From NCBI RefSeq assembly GCF_003255815.1, contig NC_037673.1, positions 175,218,045 to 175,282,044 on the forward strand: 64,000 bases of DNA. The letters run 5' to 3'. The translations under genes were made by a program, and so were the position numbers. Every line of letters begins with the position of its first letter. Positions within the stretch are counted from its first letter, which is position 1. The notes under the pieces were generated by a model that made no database searches, was not told the DNA's origin, and saw only the letters and a program-made list of their open reading frames with translations. Source of the DNA: Theropithecus gelada (taxonomy: Eukaryota > Chordata > Mammalia > Primates > Cercopithecidae). Below, in pieces: positions 35,501-47,500 of the stretch.

Positions 35501-38500
35501 ATATATATGCATAGACTTTGATCTAATACTTCAGTGTCTAACAGTTTATCTTATAAACATAGGCATACCCAGAGATATCCATATGAGACTGGTCATTGTG
35601 CATTGTGACAGCAAAAAACAGAAACCATCTAAATAATACTAAATAAGGAAAATGGTTAAAATAGTTATGGTATTTATACAGTGGAATATATCATGCAGTA
35701 ATGAAAAGGAATACACTTTGGAAGGCCAAGGTGGGTGGATCATGAGGTCAAGAGATTGAGACCATCCTGGCCAACATGGTGAAACCCTGTCTCTACTAAA
35801 AATACAAAATTAGCTGGGTATGGTGGTGTGCACCTGTAGTCCCAGCTACTCAGGAGGCTAAGGCAGGGAGGCAGAGGTTGCTGTGAGCCAAGATGGCGCC
35901 ACTGCACTCCAGCCTGGCGACAAAAAAAAAAAAAAGAATGAGGTTTGAGGTTGGACATAGTGGCTCACGCCTGTAAGCTCAGCTCTTTGGGAAGCTAAGG
36001 TGGAAGAATGGCTTAAGGCCAGGAGCTCAAGACCAGCCTGGGCAACATAGCAAGACCCTGGCTCTACAGAAAAATAAGAGAATTATCTGGGCATGGTGGT
36101 ACACATCTATAGTCCCAGCTATTCGGGAGGCTCAGGTGGGAAGATCACTTGAGCCCAGGAGTTCAAGGCTATTGTGAGCTATGATTTATTGCACTATTGC
36201 ACTCCAGCCTACGCAACAGAGTGAGACCCTGTGTGTTTAAAAAAAAAAAGATTTCTATATGCAGATGTGATAAAAATCCATGAAATGCTAGTAAAGCAGG
36301 ATTGAGAATTTTCCCATTAAAAAAGGATACATGTGTATCCACTGCTAGTTACCTGTAGAATGGGACCGCTAGTTGGAGTCAGGAGAGAATCCCTAACTTG
36401 GCACTGTGTGTTCTTTTGTATCCTTTCTATTCTTTAGCATGTGTCTGTTTTCATACTGTTTAGAAAATAGTCAAAAGAACCCATGTGTGTGTAATTGGAT
36501 ATAAAACCTGGAATATATTTCTAAAAGGCACAACTTGTCTTGAGTAATAGGATTTAGTATGACTTACATTATTTTGTTTTTGTTTTCAATTTATACACTT
36601 TTTTTCTGAAGTTTAATTTAATTTTAGTTTCTGATTATGTTTAATTTATATACTTTTTAAAAAGCAAATGAAATTTTAAAAGAAAAAGAATGCTTTTTTT
36701 TTTTTCTGGAAGTATTCTAAGGCCTAGGGGAACAGATTGGCGGTAAAGATGGAAGTTGGGTTTGCCGTGAGTATCCTGTTTGCAGCAGCATGGAGCCTGT
36801 ATTAGTGTGCCAGGGCACCATAACAAAATACCAGAGACGAGATGGCCTCAACAGTGGAAATGTGTTTTCTTGCAGTTCTGGTGGCTAGAAGTCCAAGATC
36901 AAGGTGTGGGCGAGTCTGGCTTCTCCTGAGGCCTCCTTGGCTGGTTGATGGCTGCCTTCTCGCTGCCTCCTGCCACATGGCTTATCCTGTGCACGAGCAT
37001 GTCTGTGTCCTAATCTCCTCTTCTTATAAGCACATGCCACGTTAGATTAGGATCCAGCCTAAAGACCTAATTTTAACTGAATTACCTCTTTAAAGATCTT
37101 GTTTCCAAATACTGTTATATTCTGAGGTATAGGGGTATAAGCCAGAAATAAAATTAGAAGGCCCCCTGCAGCTGTCTGATTGGACTTCCTCCTCGACCCT
37201 CGAAATTTAACCTGAAAGACTGGTTCAGGCCGTGACGGGAAGTAGGGGTTGGACAAGCCTCATTGTACCCCTCCAGCATCAATACCAACACAAACCTTAA
37301 GTCTGATAAGAAACATTTACAGTCTGTTCTCTCTAAAGCCTGCTACTTGGAGGTTTCATCTGCCTGACAAAACCTGGGTCTCCACAACCCCTTATCATGA
37401 CCCAAACGTTCCTTTCTACTGATGATAACTCTTTCAACCAACTGCCAATCAGAATATATTTACCAAAAATACAGAAATTAGCAGGGCATTGTGGCACGTG
37501 CCTATAATCCCAGCTACTCAAGAGGCTGAGGCAGGAGAATCTCTTGAACCTGGGAGGCAGAGGTTGCAGTGAGCCGAGATCATGCCACTGCACTCCAGCC
37601 TGGGCAACAGAGCAAGACCCCATCTCAAAAACAAACAAACAAAAATCACCAGATACTTACTTTTCTAGCTTTAATTATAGATAAGGTACAGACTTGTGAC
37701 CCAAGCTGGACCTACTTCAGACTTTCAATCAGGAGCTAGAGATATGAGGAAACAGGAACAGAACAAAGGTCTCCAACCCCCGGTTTTACAGACCGGTACC
37801 AGCTCCTGGCCTATTAGGAACCAGGCTGTGCAGCAGGAAGTGAACAGCAGGTGAGCGAGCATTACCAGCTGAGCTCTGCCTCCTGTCAGATCGGCAGCGG
37901 CATTAGATTTCATAGGAGCACGAACCCTGTTGTGAATGGTGCATGTGAGGGCTCTAGGTTGTGTGCTGTTTATGAGAACCTAATGCCTGGCGATCCGAGA
38001 TGGAACAGTTTTATCCTGAAACCATTCCCCCAACCCTGCTGTCTGTGGAAGAATTGCCTTCCACAAAACCTGTCCCTGGTGCCAAAAAGGTTGGGGACCT
38101 CTGATGTAGAATACAGTTTGGTAATTTGTGGCAACATCAGTAACTTGAATTCCTAGAGGAAGGAGGAGTGGCACAGCAAAAGCAGTAGCTGTCTCATGCT
38201 GGTGAGGCTGTACCATCTCCTTTTCCATGACAACAGTATTCTCACAAGTCTGGTTTCCTAGTGTGATCCTGGCCGTGGTCCAGAATGTTGCTGCCCTAGT
38301 TTCTGTTTTATTTTCCAAGCCTAGTTCTGTGACTATCAGGTTCCCTGGAGCTACCTGGTCCTTCGTGTCAATGAGCCAAAGTCAGTTTCTATTGCTGGAA
38401 ACCTAACAAACTTTCACATTTCTTATAATCTTCCTATAACGCCACCTGCCACAACCCAGATTCTCATCTTTATTTTAAAAATACAGCTTAGACAACAAGT

Positions 38501-41500
38501 GTTTCTAAGTGAGAACATGATAAGCATTTTGGGTGGAGTTATCTTTCCTTGTGCAGTACTTTCTCTTCCATTTCCAGATGATTAGCAGCCTTGATCTCTC
38601 TCTTTGTTTTTTTTTTTTTTTTTGAGATGGAGTCTCGCTCTGTCGCCCAGGCTGGAGTGCAGTGGCACATTCTTGGCTCACTGCAAGCTCCGCCTCCCAG
38701 GTTCATGCCATTCTCCTGCCTCAGCCTCCCAAGTAACTGGGATTACAGGTGCCCGGCTAATTTTTTGTATTTTTAGTGGAGATGGGGTTTCACCTTGTTA
38801 GCCAGAATGGTCTCGATCTCCTGACCTCATGATCCTCCTGCCTCAGGGATCATGAGGGATTACAGGCGTGAGCCTGGGATTACAGGGGTGAGCCACCGTG
38901 CCTGACCCTGATCTCTTTTTTTAAATGCCAGTAGGACTCCCTTAGTCATTGAGAAAAATAAAACACCCTCACACATTGCTACTCACTCTAGGGAGGTGGG
39001 GGGAGATACCACACACTCATGAGAACAACTGGATGAGATTATTGATAAGATGTCTTTCAGATCTGGGGTTCTAGGAGTCTGTCGTTTTCTTATTTCTTAA
39101 TATTTAATGAGCTTTGCTAGGCTCACTGAGTTTTAAAAATATATTTTCAAAAAGATACATGTGCTTCCAGCTTCTGGTAATAGAGAAATAGCTCTTTTCA
39201 GACGAATTCATCTGTGGATAACTACTACACTCTGGATAAAATATAAGCAACCTTAAGGTACTGGAGAGAAATCAAAAGCAGACAGATATTGGACACCTGT
39301 GTATATTTGGAAGAAGGAATTGTCACCAGATAAATTTTCTGGTTTTTACAGCTTTTTGCCTGGGAGTAGGCCACAGTCAGCACCAACAGAATGATCAAAA
39401 CTTGGTCACAAACTTGCAGTCTTACTGGTGTGAAGAACCACAAGATAGAGTTTGAGGCGAACTTAGCAGTTGGAAAGTGAGAGGAGGAATCTTGGAAAGG
39501 AGAGAGGCAGAGAAGGGAAGCCCCAAATTCTGTGCACAAACTGTGTCCAAATCTCTAGCTGACCCCTGAACCATACATGCATAGGACAGACTCAAAGTAG
39601 CCCAAATAAGAACTGAACAAAGATATTTGATGCTGCCTGCTAGAGAGGTGGCAGAGTTTGGAATTTGACTCCAACTAAATTAACTACCTGCTTAAAAAAC
39701 TCTTCAGAGGAACATAGCAAAATCCAGTTTCTACACATTGTGTACTATACAATTTCCAGGGTAAGGTAGGCATATGAAGAAATGGGAAAGTGCAACCAAA
39801 ACTCAAGAGGAAGACAATCAGTAGAGACAATGACCTGGATGACCCAGATATTAGAATTCACAAAGATTTTAAAACAACTATTATAATTGTGCTCAAGGAC
39901 TTAAAGGAAAATATACATGTAAAGAATGAACTAATAGGAAATGCAAGCAGAGAAATAGAGATTGTGAAAAAAGTAATTCTAGACTATGAAATTTTAAAAC
40001 TGAAAGGTCAGATACCTGAAACTGTCAAAAAAAAAAAAAATTAGTGAATAGGCTTAACTTTTGGAAATGAACATAAGTAGAAGTCAATGACAGTTGAAGA
40101 TAGACAGAAATTATCCTATCTGAAAAACAGGGAGAAAAAAAAGCCTCAGTTACCAATTAAATGATATTAAAAGGTCTAATATATATGAAGTTAGAGTTCT
40201 AGAAGGAGAGGGACAGAGAATGGGACAAACTATATTAAAAGGAAATAATGGCCTAAAACATAATTTTACAGATTTGTAACATTTGATGAATCTCAACCTG
40301 GATAAATACAAAGGAGGTCACAGCTATACATATCATTGATCAATGACATGCAATAGAAATAGCCACATACCTAATATAAAATTTTCCACCAGCCACATTA
40401 AAAAAGTAAACAGAAGCAAATAAATTAACTTTAATAATGTATTTTCTTTGACCCAGTATGTCCAAATATTATTTCCACATGAAATCAATATAAAATTGTT
40501 ATTGAGATAACTTGCATGTATGTTTGTGTGTGTATGTATATGTTGGTATGTGTGTGTATATATGTTTTTAAGTAAATCATCTGGTATGTATTTTATACAG
40601 ATAACATATCTCAATTCAGAAGAGCCACATTTCATGTATTTAGTAGCCACATATAGCTAGTTGGTCTCTACCATATTAGGGAAAGTCATAGAGAAATCAC
40701 AGAAATCAAAGATTTGAAAGCAGGCTGAAAAAAACTGTACTACATGCAGAGAATCAATATTTGAATGACCATTGGCTTCTCATCAGAAACGACAAAGACC
40801 TGAAGCAATAGAATGACATTTTACATGCTGAAAGAGAGAGAGAGAAAAAAACCAACCCCGAATTCTATATCCAATGAAAATACTCTTCAAGAATCAAGAT
40901 GAAATAAAGGCATTTTCAGGCAAAATAAAATTAAGCTAATTCATTGCCAGCAGGCCTGTACTATAAGATATACTAAAAAGGAAGTTATGTAAGTTAAAAG
41001 AAAAATATACCAGAGGGGAACTCTGATTTTAGGAAGAATGAAGAGCATTAGAAATGGTAGCTATCTGGATAAATATAAAATACTTTTTTTCCCTCTCGAT
41101 TTCTTTAAAATGCAGCTGACTGCTTAAAGCAAAATAATACTATTGTATTATAGGAGGGAGTTTATAATGTAGGCAGTTATAATGTAAATAACCATGAAGA
41201 TATAATTTATTTAACATCTGAACTGGAAAAGCTCTGTCTTTTTATCTGGAAAAGCTCTATATTTTTCTCTGGAAATTCTTGGATGTCTATTTTTTTGACT
41301 CTTGGCCAAAACAAGATAAAGGCAGCATTTTTTTTTTTTTTTTTTTTTTTTTTTGAGACAGAGTCTCGCTCTGTTGCCCAGGCTGGAGTGAAGTGGTGTG
41401 ATCTTGCCTCACTGCAGCTTCCCTGGGTTCAAACAATTCTCATGTCTCAGCCTCCTGAGTAGCTGGGACTACAGGTGCATGCAACAAGCCTGGCTAATTT

Positions 41501-44500
41501 TCTGTATTTTTAGTAGAGATGGGGTTTCACCATGTTGCCCAGGCTGGTCCTGAACTGCTGAGCTCAGGCAGTCCACCCACCTTGGCCTCCCAAAGTGCTA
41601 GGGTTACAGGTGTGAGCCACCGAACACAGCCATCAGCTTGTGTGAGTTTGTTGTTGTTTTGTTTTGTTTGTTTTTTCAGAAGGAGTTTTGCTCTGTCTCA
41701 AGTGATTCTCCTGCCTCAGCCTCCTGAGTAGCTGGGATTACAGGCATGCGCCACCACTCCTGGCTAATTTTTGTACTTTTTTTTTTTTTTTTGGTAGAGA
41801 TGGGGTTTCACTGTGTTGGCCAGGAAGGTCTTGAACTCCTGACCTCAGGCGATCCACCTGCCTTCGCCTCCCAAAGTGCTGGGATTACAGGCGTGAGCCA
41901 CCATGCCCGGCCTGGCTTGTGTATTTTTAAGATCTCAATGCCAGTGGCTACTCCTGGTAAGCTTCCTTACTGATGGCTTGCGACTGGCCTAAAAGATTTG
42001 ACAGGACTTGCTTGATTACATACAGTGCCCCTGCTGAGAGTTCCTCCTTTGAGCTCTCCGACACCAAGATTCTTCACACAGATCCAGAGTCATGGCATGG
42101 TCTATGCAAATAAGGGAGGCTGCACATGGAGTGTCTCTTGGTTTTCTAGTGCTTCCCTGAACTCTCTGTCTTGCTGTGTTGTACCCTTTGCCTTTAAATA
42201 AAAACCTTAACATGAATATGCTCAGTGAAGTTCGGTGAGTGCCGTCGACTCTCTGAACTGGGAAAATCTTTGTAACAGCTATAGCATAAAGAAGAGTGGT
42301 GATGTCCTCTATACTTGCCATATTCTTGCATTCTATGTGAAATGATATATCAGCTCTAAATAGGTGATGAGTAACCAAAAATGTGTATTATAATTATTCA
42401 AGTAACCACTAAAAATACAAAGAGGTCTAACTAAAAAGTCAACATATAAATTAAAATAGGCCGGGTGTAGTGGCTCATGCCTGTAATTCCAACATTTTGG
42501 GAGGCTGAGGCTGGTGGGCCGTGAGGTCAAGAGATCGAGACCATCCTGGCCAACACGGTGAAACCCCGTCTCTACTAAAAATACAAAAATTAGCTGGTGG
42601 CACACGTTTGTAGTCCCAGCTACTCAGGAGGCTGAGGCAGGAGAATTGCTTGAACCTGGGAGGCAGAGGTTGCAATGAGCTGAGATCGTGCCACTGCACT
42701 CTGGCCCGGCGACAGAGCGAGACTCTGTCTCAAAATATATATATAAATATAGTAAAGTGGAATTTAAGAAAATTCAAAGCAAAGGAACACACAAACATAC
42801 ATACACGCAATCTCCCAAAGTGTAAAAAACTGTAAGCCTAATGATAGGGTATAAAGTAGTAAGTGAAAGATTGCTTTTCTGCCCCTCTCCACAAATATCA
42901 AAGAATAACGAGGGTGACAGCTTGTATTCTTCCAGATAGTTTTGCATGCATCATGTATGTATATACAGATGTAGAGTTTTTCAACAAATATAGATTCTTT
43001 TGTGGCTGGTTTTTTCATATGAATCAATAATATATCAAGGTCAAATTCCAGTGTCATAGAGATCTACCTCATTCTATTTAATGGCTGCATACCATTTCAT
43101 GGCATCAATATACTATAATTTGCTTCTCCATTCCCTTATTGATAGATATGTAGGTGGTCTTCAATTGTTCACATTGTATTTCTTCCTTACTGCTGCTGTA
43201 ACAAATTACCACAAATGCAGCATCTTAAAACAACATAAATGTATTCTTTTACAGTTCTGGAAGTCAGAAGTCTGAATTCAGTTTTGCTGGCTTGAGGTCA
43301 GGCTGTCGGCAGGGCTGGGTCCTTCTAGAGGCGCTCGGGGAAAATCTGTTTCCCTGCCCTTTTCACCGTCTAGTGTTTCCCTGCAGCCCTTGGCTTGTGG
43401 CCCTTTCATCCATCTTCCAAGCATAGCACTCCACTCTCTGCTTCTGTCATCACATCACCTTCTCTTGAGAAAGATCCCAGGCTGGTATTTACACTCCTTG
43501 TTGGTGGGAACTTTGCCTGTCTTCCCCTCCTCCCACTGCGTGTGGCATGTGTCATTGTTCCCAGTGAGTACTCCATAAATACTTGTTTAATTAAATAGCT
43601 AATGGATGGTTCCAAAAATTACATAAACAGTTGATGTGAAATAGTTAGAATCCTGGGGTTTTCTGTCCATCCCACTGTCACTTTCTTACTGTGTCTTCTG
43701 TTGAAGAAGACGGTCCTGGGTGAGCAGAAGTGCGTTTGCCATTACAGGAGTCCGTGACATTCAGGGATGTGGCCGTGTTCTTCAGCCAGGACGAGTGGTT
43801 GCACCTGGACTCTGCCCAGAGAGCCTTGTACCGGGAGGTGATGCTGGAGAACTACAGCAGCCTGGTCTCACTGGGTAAGAATTTTTGCCTATGACGAAGA
43901 ATCTGTTATAGGAACGCCTCACAGATCCATCTTTGGGGTTCCGAGCCTGTAGTTTTTTGCCCTAGTGAGCCCCTCGGAAAGGTTGAATTGCTGTAGAGTT
44001 GAAAGTGTGCATTCCTGTTGTGATGCCCTTCTTGCTGTTTGTTTCTCTACCCTCCACTCTCCCTCACATCCCACTGCCAATCAGATTTTCCTCCTTGGAG
44101 TAGGCCAGTGAGTAGATCCCAGTTTAGATTCTGAAAAACATATAGGGACCCCCATCTTAGAGGCATTCATTGCCAGGGCCCTATAATGTTTCTGAACGGA
44201 GACCTTCCCCACCCATTGACAGCTCCAGTGCCCCTGAGAAGTGCTAGTGCTGCCTTGTCTGCCTCTCAGGCCTCGCGTCCTTTGCTGTGTCGGTTCAGAG
44301 TGAGTAGTATGTGAGTTCTTGGATTGCTCTTCATGCTATTTGTTCAAGCTTCCTTTCCTTCCTCATGAGCAGGGATTCCATTTTCAATGCCAAAGTTGAT
44401 TCATCAGTTGCAACAAGGAGAAGATCCCTGCTTGGAGGAAAGAGAAGTCCCTTCAGACACCTGTCTAGGTAAGTGAGAGGCTGGGAAATGGGCACAAGAG

Positions 44501-47500
44501 AGTCTTCATAGACACGTACGTCACAAAGAGGCAGTTCTTGGGAAACTCTTGGAAATACTGAGTTCTATTGAGATGCTCAGGCAGTTGTATTTTGTTTGAG
44601 TTGTATAGGTTAAAGTACACACAATTACCTAATTGCAGTTATCTAATGTTAACCTATTTTCTGTCATGGATTGATGAAAGGAAATCAGGTTTCAACAGAG
44701 AGTAGTTTAGAGTCACCTCAAACTAAATCTTTTCACCCAGAATCAAAGCTGAGCTTGGGACTTGGACATATTTCAGGACTTTAAGACATATTGACTTCAA
44801 ATCTCCTGCAGGTTTTCATTATTCTCAAGAGAGTCCTACAAAGAGAGTGAGTGCAGTCTTTTGGTTGCAGCTTATTAGAAGAAATGAATATGTCTCTCTT
44901 TGTGATAAAATAAAAGGGGGAAAATACAAAGAAAGGTAATATGAAAAAAACTGTTATTCTTCCAATCACCAGGGATAGATTGTTGCACAGGGGCAATTTA
45001 CTCCATATTTTCCTCTTTTTTATAATGAGCATCTTAAACTTTAATCACATAGAATCGTCACAGTCATGCTGCAGGGCTGTTGTAATTTTCAAAACCTGAA
45101 TGTTCCCCCACTCCTTTTTTTTTTTTTTTGAGATGATTCTCTGTCACTCAGGCTGGAGTGCAGGGTGTGATCACAGCTCACTACTCTGTCACTCAGGCTG
45201 GAGTGCAGTGGTGTAGTGGTGTGATCACAGCTCACTGCTCTGTCACCCAGGCTGGAGTGCAGTGGTGTGATCACAGCACACTGCTCTGTCACCCAGGCTG
45301 GAGTGCAGGGTGTGATCACAGCTCACTGCTCTGTCACCCAGGCTGGAGTGCAGGGTGTGATCACAGCTCACTGCACTCTCTGCCTCCCAGGCTCAAGCGA
45401 TCCTTTCACCTCAGCCTCCTGAGTAGCTGGGACCACAGGTGCGTGCTACCACACCTAGCTAATTTTTTGTATTTTTGGTAGAGACGGGGTTTCACCCTGT
45501 TGTCCAGGCTGGTCTCGAACTCCTGAGCTCAGGTGATCCACCTGCCTCAGCCTCCCAAAGTGCTGGAATTACAGGTGTGAGCCACCGTGCCTAGCCTTCC
45601 TCTTTTTAACAGACTGTTTCCCGCTTTGCAGACTATGATATAAAATCAGTCACATGAAATAAAGAAATTTAAGAAAACCAATCCAAATATTTAAAAAATT
45701 ATTGGATATGGAGTTTCAGAGAGAACATGGGGAGATAATACAATGAAAGGGACATGTGAGTAAGAAGGAGAAAGTAGGCTGCCTGCTTCATTGCCTGGTA
45801 TATGCAGAGTGGAAAACGATGACAGAGTGGAGTATCCCATGGAATTCAACGTGCGCTTCTCATTTGGCGTTTTTCTGTATCCTCATATCTTCTACTCAGC
45901 CTGTTCTTCTGCATCTAACTTTACTTTACCCGGGTGGAATCACTTCATTTTCATTGTTAATTTGTCCTGTGTATTCTCCCATGCCATTCCTTAACCCATT
46001 CACCCCACTTTCCTTTATCCCATCCTGTTCTTCCCAAGATTCAGGTCAGCATTTGAAATCCGATTGTACACTCTGCTTTTACATATACTGTTACCGGTTT
46101 TATTGTCTCACTGATACGTCAGTTTGTTTCTTCCAGCAGAGGAGGCTTTAATTCTTCTGATTCATTTTAGGTTTCAAGACTTGGTCTGAAACAGAAGCAT
46201 TGCCTCATAGACAGGACGTTTGTGTAGAGGAAACATCTCAGGGAATGATAAAGGAAGAATCCATTAAGGATGGTCCCTGGGACCTCAACGCTGAAGAAGC
46301 TGTGGAATTTGAGAGCAGGACAGAAGAGGAGCAAGAGAAGAAACCTCTCAGGCAAATGATAGTCTCGCATGAGAAAACCATCAGTGAAGATGGAAACCGT
46401 ACGAGTCTTGAATTGGAGAAAAGCTTATTTATAAATACAGCTCTCGTCGCACAACAGAGTGTTCCTACAGAAAGGATACCCAGTATGTATTATACATTTG
46501 GGGAAGATTTTAAACAGAATTTTAATCTCATGAAATGCTTCCAAATTTACCCAGGAGGAAAACCTCACATCTGTAATGAATGTGGGAAGAGCTTCAAGCA
46601 GAATCTTCATCTTATTGAACATCAGAGAATTCATACAGGTGAGAAACCCTACAAATGTAACGAGTGTGAAAAAACCTTCAGCCACAGATCATCCCTTCTT
46701 TCTCATCAGAGAATTCATACTGGAGAGAAACCTTACAAGTGTAATGAGTGTGAGAAAGCATTTAGCAACAGTTCAACCCTTATCAAACATCTGAGAGTGC
46801 ATACCGGAGAGAAACCGTATCGATGCAGGGAGTGTGGTAAAGCCTTTAGCCAGTGTTCAACCCTCACTGTACATCAGAGAATTCATACTGGAGAGAAACT
46901 CTATAAATGTGGTGAATGTGAGAAGGCCTTCAACTGCAGAGCAAAACTTCACAGGCATCAAAGAATCCATACAGGCGAGAAACCCTATAAATGTAGTGAG
47001 TGTGGGAAGGGTTACAGCCAGTTTACCTCTCTGGCTGAACATCAGAGGCTTCATACTGGAGAACAGCTGTATAAATGCCTGGAATGTGGGAGAACCTTCA
47101 CACGTATTGCAACCCTTATTGAACATCAGCGCATTCACACTGGACAAAAACCTTATCAATGCAATGAATGTGAGAAAGCCTTCAACCAGTATTCATCCTT
47201 TAATGAACATCGGAAAATTCATACTGGGGAGAAACTTTATACATGTGAGGAATGTGGGAAAGCCTTTGGTTGCAAATCTAACCTTTATAGGCATCAGAGA
47301 ATTCATACCGGAGAGAAGCCGTATCAGTGTAATCAGTGTGGAAAGGCATTCAGCCAGTATTCATTTTTAACGGAACATGAGAGGATCCACACTGGGGAGA
47401 AACTGTATAAATGTATGGAATGTGGGAAAGCCTACAGTTACAGATCAAACCTTTGTAGACACAAAAAAGTTCACACTAAAGAGAAACTCTATAAATGGAA

